This document shows, in pieces, positions 20,984 through 33,150 of a DNA stretch of 64,000 nt. Position numbers and translations under genes: made by a program. Positions within the stretch are counted from its first letter, which is position 1; the number at the start of each line of letters is the position of its first letter. The DNA comes from Sinotaia quadrata (Eukaryota; Mollusca; Gastropoda; Architaenioglossa; Viviparidae): the NCBI GenBank assembly GCA_028829895.1, contig CM054182.1, forward strand, positions 84,438,046 through 84,502,045. Reading direction: 5' to 3'. The notes below the pieces were generated by a model. The model had not been told where the DNA came from. It made no database searches and saw nothing but the letters and a program-made list of their open reading frames with translations.

Positions 20984-20987
<4 letters not shown>
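17271..20987. other. Long unannotated intergenic stretch
   Basis: No supported gene, array or mobile element in 3.7 kb. GAAACCCTTTAG occurs twice (about 17646 and 17917), and a GGTTCGAGCCC box B-like motif occurs near 17776 without a matching tRNA. Poly-T tracts occur near 19121-19140 and 20138. Short open frames here have no recognisable protein signature. Confidence 0.4.

Positions 20988-21057
<70 letters not shown>
20988..21057 (+). repeat. (TG)n microsatellite
   Basis: About 35 TG units, immediately upstream of the ~25-bp array. Confidence 0.98.
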
Positions 21058-21058
<1 letters not shown>

Positions 21059-21089
21059 TTACCTTATAATTTATAATTGAACAAATATG

Positions 21090-22412
21090 TATGTATAGCG
21101 TTAGTGTGAGTGTCCTATTTATAGTTTTAGTGTGTGTCCTATGCATAGCGTTAGTATGAGTGTCCTATTTATAGCTTTAGTGTGTGTCCTATGCATAGCG
21201 TTAGTATGAGTGTCCTATTTATAGCTTTAGTGTGTGTCCTATGCATAGCGTTAGTATGAGTGTCCTATATATAGCGGTAGTGAGTTATATAACTAAAGTT
21301 ATATATATAGGACTCTCATACTAACGCTATATTTAGGACACTCATACTAACTCTACATATAAAACACTTACAGTAAGTACGTATGCTATATATAACTTTA
21401 GTGTGTGTTCTATATATAGCGTTAGTGAGAGTATCCTATATGTATCGTTAGTATGAGTGTCTAATATGTAACTTTAGTGTGAGTGTCCAATATCTAGCGT
21501 AAGTGTGAGTTTCCCGTATATAACGTTAGTGTGAGAATCCTATATATAACGTTAGTGTGAGAATCTTATATATAACGTTAGTGTGAGAATCCTATATATA
21601 ACGTTAGTGTGAGAATCCTATATATAACGTTAGTGTGTGTGTCCTATATCTATAGCGTTAGTGTGTGTGTCCTATTTATAGTGTTAGTGTGTGTGTCCTA
21701 TTTATAGTGTTAGTATGAGTGTCATATGTAGAGTTAGTGTGATTATCTTATATATAACGTTAGTGTGTGTCCTATATGCAGAGTTAGTGTGAAAGTCCTA
21801 TATATAGCGTTAGTGTTAGTGTCCTATTTATAGCTTTAGTGTGTGTCCTATTTATAGTGTTAGTATGAGTGTCATATGTAGAGTTAGTGTGATTATCCTA
21901 TATATAACGTTAGTGTGAGTGTCCTATATATAGCGCTAGTGTGAGTGTCCTATATATATAGTGTTAGTTTGAGTATCCTATATATATTCCGTTACTGTGA
22001 GTGTCATGTTTATATCGTTAGTGTTTGTGTTTTACATGATGCGTTAGTGTGAGAGTCCTATATATAGCGTTACTGTGAGTTCCTATATGTAGCGTTAGTG
22101 TGTGTCCTATATATAGCGTTACTGTGAGTTCCTATATGTAGCGTTAGCGTGTGTCCTATATATAGCGTTACTGTGAGTTCCTATATGTAGCGTTAGTGTG
22201 TGTCCTATATATAGCGTTACTGTGAGTTCCTATATGTAGCGTTAGCGTGTGTCCTATATATAGCGTTACTGTGAGTTCCTATATATAGCGTTACTGTGAG
22301 TTCCTATATGTAGCGTTAGCGTGTGTCCTATATATAGCGTTACTGTGAGTTCCTATATATAGCGTTACTGTGAGTTCCTATATATAGCGTTACTGTGAGT
22401 TCCTATATGTAG
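21090..22412 (+). repeat. ~25-bp minisatellite, about 50 units, with an inverted block
   Basis: CCTATATATAGCGTTAGTGT and variants (GTTACTGTGAGTT, GAGTGTCC) repeat for 1.3 kb. Blocks of similar variants cluster: older mixed forms on the left, homogeneous CTATATATAGCGTTACTGTG types at 22040-22410. Around 21291-21380 the unit is in reverse complement. Confidence 0.93.
21246..21329. repeat. Inverted repeat at the array inversion point
   Basis: The left arm 21246-21273 and right arm 21302-21329 are reverse complements over 28 bp with one mismatch, separated by 28 bp. This marks the left junction of the inverted block and could form a hairpin. Confidence 0.85.
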
Positions 22413-23457
<1,045 letters not shown>

Positions 23458-23535
23458 GAAGCGAATAAACAGTCTAGCGAGTGTCATCTACTTAAATTAA
23501 ACTGCAATGTTTGTACGACAAGCAGTTAATGCGTT

Positions 23536-23905
23536 CAATGCCTGGCGTTCACATACAATAATGTTTGGCGTTCACATAACATAACGGCTGACGTTCGCAT
23601 AGCGTCATGATGGAGTTCACATAACACAACGTCTAGCATTCACATAACGTCTGGTGTTCACATAATGTGAATCCTGGTGTTCCAATAACGTAACGACATT
23701 TGGCGTTCACGTCACATCTGACATTCACATAATATCACGTCTGGTGTTCACATAACGTAAACGTTTAGCGTTCACATAACGTAATGTCTGGTGTTTACAT
23801 AACGTAATGTTTTGCGTTCACATAACGTAATGTCTGGTGTTTACATAGCGTAACTTCTGGCGTTCGAATAACGTTACGTCTGGCGTTCAGAAAACGTATG
23901 ACCCA
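23536..23905 (+). repeat. ~22-24-bp degenerate minisatellite
   Basis: GGCGTTCACATAACGTAA with a GTCT/GTTT ending recurs about 15 times with indels and drift. Confidence 0.85.
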
Positions 23906-24015
23906 TAAGTTCGCATACAACAGGTAGACACTTCTTCATTGCATTTCGTAGATTCTATTTAAGTAACAGATCGCTTTAGGAGATAACACTATATTAAGTT
24001 TCAGTAGATGATACT

Positions 24016-24262
24016 TACTTGATTTCACTAAAGGATACATACATATTTTGTTTCGCTACATGATACATATATATTTTGTTTCGCTACATGATACATACAT
24101 ATTTTGTTTCGCTACATGATACACTATATTTTGTTTCGCTACATGATACACTATATTTTGTTTCGCTACATGATACACTATATTTTGTTTCGCTACATGA
24201 TACATACATATTTGTTTCGCTACATGATACATACATATTTGGTTTCGCTACATAATACACGT
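24016..24262 (+). repeat. 27/28-bp minisatellite
   Basis: TTTCGCTACATGATACATAC or TTTCGCTACATGATACACTA recurs about eight times. It directly abuts the next 28-bp array but has a different core. Confidence 0.92.
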
Positions 24263-24265
24263 ATT

Positions 24266-25445
24266 GGTTTTAAATAGATGATGCTTTTAGTTGGTATCAT
24301 TCAATGGTATTTATGTTTAGTTTTCATCGATTGTACTTATATCTGGTTTAATAGATGATAGTACTTATATCTGGTTTAATAGATGATAGTATTTATATTG
24401 GTTTAATAGATGGTAGTACGTATATTTGGTTTACCTAGATGATAGTATTTATATCTGGTTTAATAGATGGTAGTACTTATATCTGGTTTAATAGATGATA
24501 GTACTTATATCTGGTTTAATAGATGATAGTACTTATATCTGGTTTAATAGATGATAGTATTTATATTGGTTTAATAGATGGTAGTACGTATATTTGGTTT
24601 ACCTAGATGATAGTATTTATATCTGGTTTAATAGATGGTAGTACTTATATCTGGTTTAATAGATGATAGTACTTATATCTGGTTTAATAGATGATAGTAC
24701 TTATATCTGGTTTAATAGATGATAGTATTTATATTGGTTTAATAGATGGTAGTACGTATATTTGGTTTACCTAGATGATAGTACTTATATCTGGTTTAAT
24801 AGATGATAGTATTTATATCTGGTTTAATAGATGGTAGTACTTATATCTGGTTTAATAGATGATAGTACTTATATCTGGTTTAATAGATGATAGTACTTAT
24901 ATCTGGTTTAATAGATGATAGTACTTATATCTGGTTTAATAGATGATAGTACGTATATCTGGTTTAATACATCATAGTATTTATATCTGGTTTAATAGAT
25001 GATAGTACGTATATCTGGTTTAATAGATGATAGTACTTATATCTGGTTTAATAGATGATAGTACTTATATCTGGTTTAATAGATGGTAGTACGTATGGTT
25101 TACCTAGATGATAGTATTTATATTGGTTTAATAGATGATACTACTTATATCTGGTTTAATAGATGATAGTACTTATATCTGGTTTTCCTAGTTGATAGTA
25201 CTTATATTTGGTTTACCTAGTTGATAGTACTTATATTTGGTTTATCTATTCTATATGATAGTACTTATATTTGGTTTATCTATTCTAAATGATAGTACTT
25301 ATATTTGGTTTACCTAGTTGATAGTGCTTATATTTGGTTTATCTATTCTAAATGATAGTACTTATATTTGGTTTACCTAAATGACATTACTTATATCTGG
25401 ATATAATACATTACTTATATCTAGATGATAGTACTTATATTTGGT
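24266..25445 (+). repeat. 28-bp minisatellite with 168-bp higher-order repeat
   Basis: GATAGTACTTATATCTGGTT recurs about 42 times over 1.2 kb. Variant units (ATTTATATTGG, GTACGTATATTTGG, TTTACCTAGATG) recur in fixed order at 24391, 24559 and 24727, a 168-bp step equal to six 28-mers. Right of about 25180 the units change to a TTTACCTAGTTG/ATCTATTCTA type. Confidence 0.95.
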
Positions 25446-26311
25446 TTCTTCTACACTTCTGCCTATATAGTTTAAAGAACCACAGCTTTAAATAGTTTCT
25501 GATGATAAATATGGAGAAAAAATGTAAAAACAATAGCAATAATATCTGACAAGTGATCTTAATGTGAATGTCATCGGTGTTGGTGAGATAGAGTGGGGGG
25601 GGGGGCATATTTTGTCGTTGTCTATGGTTAGTGAGAAGATGACTGGGGATGGGGGCGAAGAAGATAGTTCGTCCAGTTGTTCTACTATTTCTTATGCGCT
25701 GTTTTGTTTGGTTGCATATTTGCGTGTGGGTGGAGGTGTACGTTGCCGTGTATGCGCTGTTTTCTTTGGTTATGTATTTGCGTGTGGGTGTGTTGTGTGT
25801 CGTGTTGGGTTCGGGTGGTTGGGGAGGGGAGAGACAAAAGCTCACCTTTGAGTTCAGGGGTGTGTCTGAGCATGGTAGTTGCCCCGATTTCTGGTCTTGG
25901 ACCTGGGTCAGTGCATAATTATTTTTTTGTTGGGGGTATATTTGTAGTTTTGGGGGTAGGTGTTTGGGATCGGGGTGTTTCTACAGTTAAAGGTTTATCT
26001 TGGTTTTCTTTGTTTTTTTCCTGTTGTTTTAGTGTGCGGTCCTGAGATCTCACACGCTTGAATTCCAAGTTGCTTGCTTCTTAGTCTTGTGAGTGGTGCT
26101 TGAATAATGATATCATGTTATCATACTATGTCCCCTTCGTTATATGTATCTCACTGGCACTTGTGTTTATGAGTAACTGCTGGTTATAATGCATTTCTGT
26201 TTATGAGCCAATGCTGATTATGATAGAGTTCTGTTTATGAGTCAATATTATTTTGAGAAAGTTTTGATCAATTGTAGCCACATACCTTTATTAACACATT
26301 ATTTTTTTCTG
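25446..26311. other. GT-rich strand-skewed block and spacer
   Basis: From about 25570 to 26050 the plus strand is strongly G+T rich and C poor. It contains an imperfect duplication starting TATGCGCTGTTTT at 25693 and 25751. Overlapping open frames on both strands follow from the low complexity and show no protein family. Confidence 0.5.
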
Positions 26312-26402
26312 GCGTGATCTATACTTTAGGGGGTGATCTATACTTTAGGGCGTGATCTATACTTTGGGGGGGTGATCTATACTTTAGGGGGTGATCTTAT
26401 AG
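26312..26402 (+). repeat. ~19-bp short tandem array
   Basis: GGTGATCTATACTTTAGGG or CGTGATCTATACTTTAGGG occurs four to five times. Confidence 0.85.
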
Positions 26403-27765
26403 GCGTGAGATGAACACAGCTTAATATCGACACCGCAGTGCACATTCTAGTTACAAGTGCAAACTGGAAAACTGCAACCTGCCTATGCTGCTCTTAGTTA
26501 TTATTTATTTTTGTTTTATAACATATCTCCTACTTCTCTCTGCGGGTGACAAAATAATGATCGGGGTGGGGTGGGAGGGTGAAATGCGCACGGGCGCTTT
26601 ATTGCCCTAACACCTCTATTTACTATCCCCCGCTGCGAAACTGACCCCAACATTTTTGTTTCCGTGACCTGTGTCATTCATCAAGAAGGGACATTAATCT
26701 TGGTGCAGGACCACAGCGTTCGTGATAATCACCCCTGTTTATCAGACCACCTTTTCATCTCTACGGGCCTGTCTTGATTTTCAAATAGATGAGGCTGGGT
26801 AGTAGGTGGTAGAACGGGTGGATTTAGGGCATGGACTCCTAATCACACTTTCCCACCTTTGCCCACCCCTTACTTCACACAGACGTCAAGACACTTCTCG
26901 GGTAGACAGTGGATAACAGACACGATGGTAACCTCCTAACAGTCAGGCAAGAGTTGTCTTTCCTGTATGTGATCAAGAAGTGGTTGCTACAGCCTAACAA
27001 CGACTGTGATTGATTTATAAAGAACCTCGTAAGGAAAACAAAATCCTGTTCTTCTTTTACTTAAAATATATTTTCTCATTATTAAAAAAATCGTTGTTAT
27101 TAAAACAGTGATTTGTGATAGATAGATTGAGCATTTCTTACATAGTTTTATATTTGTTATTAAAACAGTGATTTATGACAATTTGAGCATGCCATACATA
27201 GTTTTATATTTACGAAGAAAAGCTTACATCGCTCGCTATTCTTTTAGAAAGTCAAGAGTGCTAAAAATGCGACCTTGAGCATTAAGGTCAAAGGTACAAA
27301 TTTCCCTTCAAATACATCCGGGTTGCAGTATGACAAACTTTCAGGACAATGATCCTAGCCTAGCTAAACTGCTGAACGAATGCGTTGCTTTCGGGTGCTG
27401 GAATACCAATTACGTACGTCAGGGCAAAATAATGTAAACATAAAACATTCACATATCAGTCCAACAACAATAAAGGATGCGTACATAAATAACCTTTCTA
27501 AGAAAGGGGGGGGGGAATATAACTATACTAAATAATACAAAGAGGGGGGGGGGAATGAATGCTTTAAATGATATCATTTTCTTCAGACAAATGTCAATTT
27601 GTTAAACAAATCTACATAATACTAACCTACAGATAAATGCATTTCGTGTCCCTAGTAAGACGTGAAACTCGTTAAAAGGAAGTACTGACTTTCCAAAGTC
27701 ATAGCACTGAACATATGCCTCCAAGGCGTACCTTCACTCTCAAATGGAATCCTTGCTAGTGTCTT
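26403..27765. other. Unannotated intergenic DNA with G runs
   Basis: No gene found. Two poly-G runs (about 27508-27517 and 27546-27554) lie about 38 bp apart. GTTATTAAAACAGTGATTTA phrases are duplicated near 27094 and 27155. Confidence 0.4.

Positions 27766-27806
<41 letters not shown>
27766..27806 (+). repeat. (CT)n microsatellite
   Basis: About 20 CT units followed by TTTC variants. Confidence 0.95.
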
Positions 27807-27812
<6 letters not shown>

Positions 27813-28112
27813 CTCTTTCTCCCCCTCCACATCTCATCTCCCAAACCAGGAATCACGTGTTCCTTGTACACAAGGTTATGTCGAAGTCTCGAAAATATGT
27901 AAAGTTCTTGATCTTTCCAATTGTAAAAACCTATAAAAAGAACATTTAAAACTTAGCAAATCTTCACCAAAATATAACTCTCTCAACCGAGTTTCAAAGT
28001 AAACTGAAACACTTATAACAAGGGTTTAGACATGACTTATGCAAATTTTTCTGCTTACATTAGTGAATTTAAAAAAAGGCAGATTTCACTGTTTCATATG
28101 ACATCAGAACTT

Positions 28113-28272
28113 CTCCGAATTTGTTCTCTCATCACGACAAAGTATACATCTACAGTTACATCAAAATAACTTCAGAAGTCACTCACACTCCGAATTTGTT
28201 CTCTCATCACGACAAAGTATACATCTACAGTTACATCAAAATAACTTCAGAAGTCACTCATACTCCGAATAA
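28113..28272 (+). repeat. 75-bp tandem duplication
   Basis: CTCCGAATTTGTTCTCTCAT starts at 28113 and 28188, and the copies are nearly identical over 75 bp. A third partial copy (CTCCGAAT) begins at 28263. Confidence 0.9.
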
Positions 28273-29837
28273 GACCAATTAGAAAACACACACAAACATA
28301 AAAATAAAATAAAGAGTAGAGTTAGGATAGATAACTCTAACGTTACTGGCTTCTTACACACGATTGTTTTGAAAAGTTATAACACGACTGAAATATCGCA
28401 GTTTGGTTTTGCTCTCACACTGAGTCATAGTGCGCTCGCCCGAATTAAAATCCCGTATGGGGAGATCCACAATCAACTCCATTACCCCTACCCAATCCCT
28501 AGAAAATATTTCGTATCAAGTGACTGAATAAGTTAGTGAAGGTAGCGTTATACGCGGGCGTCTTCCTCAAGGTCAAGTAACCCTAGTGAAATGAGCAAGT
28601 CAAGTTCATCTAGTGCTAGCTTTACTAGGAGGAACACCACTTCGTCTAGTTTTCTTCATTATGATGACAACAGTTTCTGGCTTCCGTCGACTTCACTGCT
28701 TGGCACCTCCGCTGTTGGTAGAGTTGATGATGGTGATGAAAGACTGAGTGGAGTGGACAGGAAAGTGTAGAGTGGCGATAATGAATTGTCGCCTGTTGTC
28801 CGGCAGGTTGAGGCATTCATTGGCTCGGTATTTCATAAGCCAATATTGTTGTTGATGTTGTAGTCGTCTTCCCCGATGTTGGACGGGGTGGGTGGGTGGT
28901 GGTGTCTTACAGAGTCCAGGCTAGTAGTACACGTCTGTATCTAGTGTTTACACATGCCCGGTTTCTTCAACCCTCGGACCTCCTCATTGGTGACGTTGTC
29001 GTCGTTGTTGGTGATATCGCGGCTATCCCCAGTGTCCATTGGAATGCGTGTGTATGGGCGCTTGTGGCCAGTAAAGGTGGTCGAGAAGAAGCTGGATCAT
29101 GTCCGTTAAAATATGCTCACTGTAGTGCCATTGTCGTCGCTTTTGGTGGTGGTTATTTTGGCATTGTTGTTGAGGCCTTAGTTGTTGTGGCTGCTGTTGT
29201 TTTGTTACATGCTGTGGTGGGCGCAGTCTTGTCTGTCCACACTGTGTTGTTGTCATTGTCGATGTTGTCGGTATTGTTTTCGTTGGTGTCTCTAGCACGA
29301 GTGAGAGAGGTGAGGCCTCAAACACCCTTGCGTATTCATCGAGGGCAGCCTCGATTTCAAGTGGTGTGTAGTCTTCAGTTTTGCTCTGTTTGCACGATTT
29401 TTTCTTTCGCCTCTGCTTTTTTCGTCTGTTTTGGCAATATTTTTTTCTTTCTGCATTTTGTCTGCTTTTCTCATTGAGGTTGATGTCTGAAATTTCTTTT
29501 CTTCAGTAGTTGTAGTTTGTGTCTGGCATTTTTTCCCCTCCTCCCCCCCCCCCCAGTCTCTTTACTCATAATTTGTGAAAACGCCTGTATTGTTTCCTTT
29601 TTTGAGTCTGAGTCGAGTTGACTTTCATTTTATGTGGAATTTTCCACATGATGTTGGTGTTATTTTGTTATATAAACTAAACATAATTTGAAACAAATTT
29701 CATTTTAAAAAAAACTTTAAACATTGAAATTAATTACTAAGTTTGTTTTATTTACTATTCCTAGTTCAATCAATTAAAATACATGTTTATATGGTATAAG
29801 AAGAACGAATTAACGACAGACAAACTGACAGACAAGT
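28273..29837. other. Unannotated DNA with a GTT/GTC-rich block
   Basis: From about 28860 to 29480 the plus strand is rich in GTT, GTC and GTG triplets, giving a valine-rich 193-codon open frame. The composition is that of a degenerate trinucleotide repeat, and no domain or signal supports a gene. A poly-C run is at about 29542. Confidence 0.45.
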
Positions 29838-29962
29838 AAGATAGATAGATAGATAGATAGACCGTCAGAGAGACGGACAAACAGATAGATGAATAGATAG
29901 ACAGACAGACAGACATTCAGAGAGACAGACAGATAGATGGATAGATAGATAGACAGACAGAT

Positions 29963-30003
<41 letters not shown>

Positions 30004-30027
30004 CAGACAGAGAGAGAGAGAGAGAGC
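29838..30027 (+). repeat. (GATA)n/(GACA)n/(GA)n compound microsatellite
   Basis: GATA, GACA and GA tracts alternate over 190 bp. Confidence 0.93.
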
Positions 30028-31132
30028 GTGACAATCTAGAGCTGCAAATAGTATGAATAATTATTTAATTAAGTTTCTTTAATTAATATTAATGAATATT
30101 TTTAATTAAATTACTGTACCACTAAATTCGTGTGAAGTATTTCTTCTTGACCCCTTCAGTGCTGAGACAGCAGCACGAAAAACAACTTTGAGTGTCAGTC
30201 ATTTGGACAAGTGTTTTGGACAGTCCTGTCTGGTCATGTTTACATGGTCTGCAATCAGTTCTATCTAGCGTGGTGGTCAGAGGCAAAGTGTATAGACATT
30301 TAAAGAACAAGTTAAATGGAATCTAATCAGCCACAGATAAAAATTAATCCGTATAAAATGAACAAATCCCATTCTTAGAATAAAAAACTGCAAAATTTAA
30401 ATTTTCAGAGATTTGTATAAATGCATTTATTTTGGTATTGAAAGTCAATATTACTGATAGAAATCAGAGCTCTCGTTCATTTGCGAGACTGACTTTTCAC
30501 CATAGCAACATAACGTGACGTCACGAAAAGAGAAAACATTCATCCGACAGCATATGCGGTAGTGTGTAGTGAAATGCAAACCAGTCTTTTCGGGACGGGT
30601 TTAGCAATGCCAATAATAATAAATAAATAAAATGCATTTAATGTCACTGAGATATTTCAAACATGTCATGGCTGCGTCCTTTTTCGCCAATGGAAAGTAA
30701 CGCTCTCTTTAAGACTATATACGGTATCCTACTTATTTGTAAAGCAATTGGGGGTTCAGGGTTCTATAGATTTTGCAGCAGTGTGGAAATAAAAAAGACT
30801 GAACATAATTCACAATTATCTTTCATGCGAGAACCAGAACCCGTGTAAAAATTGTGAAGTTTTGATCCCAGCAAGAGATCTCGAAAACGCCATCAAAGGG
30901 GTGCGTTTAAATGTAATTTTTAAACTATGAAGATTTGATGTGGTTTGTTTCTAAAATTAGCCGCCATCTATTCAGGTAAATTTCTGTATATTTTATTAGA
31001 CTTAAATATGTTATTGTTCAGTCAGCTTTGTTATAGTTGTAGTGTCCTGATGAAGGTTATTTAGTACAGGTAGACTAATTACTTCTGCCTTGTAGACCCA
31101 TAAAGCGTTTTGGATTTTATTTTACATTAGCA
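30028..31132. other. AT-rich intergenic DNA
   Basis: No gene or array. A perfect TGACGTCA (CRE-type) motif lies near 30516; its function is unknown. Confidence 0.4.
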
Positions 31133-31320
31133 CAGAGGTTCCCAAATCACGGCCCGCGAGCAAATGGTGGCCCGCCAGCTCTTTCTAAGTTGCCTGAGAG
31201 GCCTCAATATTTAATTATTAATATAATGTATTTTAATAATTTTAAAAATGTATTAAATAAATAATAACTGGAATACTAGATGAAAATTGCATTAAGGCTC
31301 CGTGTTTGGTAATTCACTTT

Positions 31321-31464
31321 GTGTTTGTTGTGCTTGAATATTATCAAATGCGCCCTTTTACTTAGCTCGTGTTTGTTGTGCTCGGGTATTATCAAATGCG
31401 CCCTTTTACTTAGCTCGTGTTTGTTGTGCTCGGGTATTATCAAATTATCGGATATTAAGGAAAG
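31321..31464 (+). repeat. 48-bp tandem repeat, three units
   Basis: GTGTTTGTTGTGCT recurs at 31321, 31369 and 31417. It lies inside the hAT relic, before its coding part. Confidence 0.93.
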
Positions 31465-31499
31465 CACTGTCACGTTTCTGGGCACTGAAAAATAGTGTC

Positions 31500-32040
31500 T
31501 ATCTGTTTTTGTCTAAAATAGATGAATTACCTACAGAATGGGAATATCTGCAGAACGATGACTGGTTTAGTGACCTAGCATTTTGGATGGATATCGCGTC
31601 TCATTTAAACTCGAGGCTTCAGGGAAAAGACAAACTGTTCAAAAATTTGTGCGTGTACATTTCTGCATTTAAAATTAAAGTGCACTTCTTTATCAGACAG
31701 CTAACAGAAGGAACTTTAGAGACGTTTTAACTCTGAAGACACTTGTGGTGGAAAAGAAATTAGACTTGTTGCAGTACAAGGTTAAAGTTGAAAGTGTTCT
31801 GGATATCTTGGCATCCGGAAATACGAACGGATTTACGAAGAGAGCAACATTATCCTCCTCTGTTTTCAACTCTTGAAATCTCGACTTAAAGTTGAAAACA
31901 GAGGAGGATAATGTTGCTCTCTTCGTAAATCCGTTCGTATTTCCGGATGCCAAGATCTGTCAATTACAGCAAAACCTACAGTAAGAAGTAATTGATTTGA
32001 AATGCAATTCTGCACTGAAATGCAAATTCCTGGAGCTCCT
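31500..32040 (+). pseudogene. hAT transposase fragment (ZBED/GTF2IRD2-like), broken
   Basis: The forward frame at 31509-31730 reads DDWFSDLAFWMDIASHLNSR followed by LQGKDKL, the conserved signature of hAT-derived GTF2IRD2/FAM200/ZBED5-like proteins. The next conserved block (EEDNVALFVNPFVFP) appears on the plus strand from about 31905, then KCNSALKCKFLEL after an in-frame stop. The two parts are separated by a frame change and by an inverted copy of the second block (31805-31889). It cannot encode a working transposase. The start Met is arbitrary because this is an internal piece. Confidence 0.75.
31805..31956. repeat. Perfect 67-bp inverted repeat with an 18-bp loop
   Basis: Arms 31805-31871 and 31890-31956 are exact reverse complements by eye. 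The right arm encodes hAT transposase residues on the plus strand. The left arm plus the loop (31805-31889), read on the minus strand, gives the same residues preceded by FKSRFQEL, which the plus copy lacks. Confidence 0.95.
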
Positions 32041-32060
32041 ACTTCACCTTCAGCTGAACT

Positions 32061-32591
32061 TATAACTTTGAACAACGTAGTTCTTTCCCCTTCTTCTACC
32101 ATCTCAAAATTAAAAAACAAAAAACTATTGAATATAGTTTAATTGCTAGCAACGCATTGTGCTCTCCATGGAAACAATTATAATCGAAAATGAGAACTCT
32201 ATACAACTTTTGTTTCGTGTTCAGAATTTGACTGCTGAATTGCATGCATCTTGTAAAGACAATGATTGCAGAAACAAGACGTTCAGTGCGCTAGTTTGCT
32301 GCATACTAACGCCATTTAAACCATAGTTACAAACTGCTACAAAATTAAAGTGCGCATTCTGTTAAAAGTACGTGTATATCCAGCTAGATCTTGTCACTAG
32401 AAATAATAAACAAATGCTCCCTGCTTTCGAGTATTAAATGAATTTCTGAAAAACAAATACTTTCTGTTATTCCCCAAAGCAGTTCATCAATAACCTTATT
32501 TCGATACTGGTTGTAGTACTTCATCTTCGTCAAACACGTCTTTTGCTCTGACAATCTTTAGTCAACTGTGTACAGAATAAAGCATGGAAAT
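32061..32591. other. AT-rich spacer
   Basis: No further hAT homology or gene seen. Confidence 0.4.
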
Positions 32592-32611
32592 TATATATAT
32601 ATATATATATT
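32592..32611. repeat. (TA)n microsatellite
   Basis: Ten TA units. Confidence 0.9.
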
Positions 32612-32861
32612 TACAATGGTGTTTACAACTTGAACCGACACTCTTAATATTTATATTTTTTTAAATTTGCATTGGCACCTTTTGTCTGAACAAGAAAGCA
32701 AAGTTATTAAGATTAACAATTAAAACAATATGCTAATCTGAATAGACCTATATACATTAGCTTTTAATTGTTACAGATAATGCAATAGAAATATATCAAA
32801 CTGCTAGTAATGAATCATGCGACAGACTGGCGCACAAAATATAAAAACATCAACTTATGCC

Positions 32862-33150
32862 CAATAGCTTGGGATGCATCATGCAATGGATTATAGACGC
32901 CCGATTGCTTGTAGTGAATCATGCAATAGACTATAGACGCCCCATAGCTTGTAGTGACTCATGCAATGGACTATAGATGCCCAATAGCTTGGGATGCATC
33001 ATGCAATGGACTATAGACTCCCGACAGCTTGTAGTGAATCATGCAATAGATTGAGATTCACTACCATGTATACAGTCAATAGCTTGTAGTGAATCATGCA
33101 ATAGATTGAGATCCACTACCATGTATACAGTCAATAGCTTGTAATGAATC
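32862..33150 (+). repeat. ~40/57-bp degenerate minisatellite
   Basis: AATAGCTTGTAGTGAATCATGC or AATAGCTTGGGATGCATCAT recurs about seven times. The left copies step about 40 bp. The right copies include a longer unit with CACTACCATGTATACAGTCA. Confidence 0.85.

Larger units (their letters stand above)
31133..32060 (+). mobile_element. hAT-family DNA transposon relic
   Basis: The left end resembles a Charlie-type hAT terminus: CAGAGGTTCCCAAATC, then GGCCCGCGAG and GGCCCGCC. Inside lie a 48-bp tandem repeat (31321-31464) and a transposase relic related to ZBED/GTF2IRD2-type proteins. No matching right terminus or 8-bp target duplication was found, and the C-terminal dimerisation region is not visible, so the element is truncated. 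Confidence 0.7.

Noticed and set aside
24266..25445. CRISPR-like regular 28-bp repeats
   Set aside because: The repeats are contiguous with no unique spacers, there are no cas genes, and the genome context is eukaryotic.
28896..29477. 193-codon forward open frame
   Set aside because: Valine-rich low complexity from GTT/GTC-type triplets. No recognisable domain.
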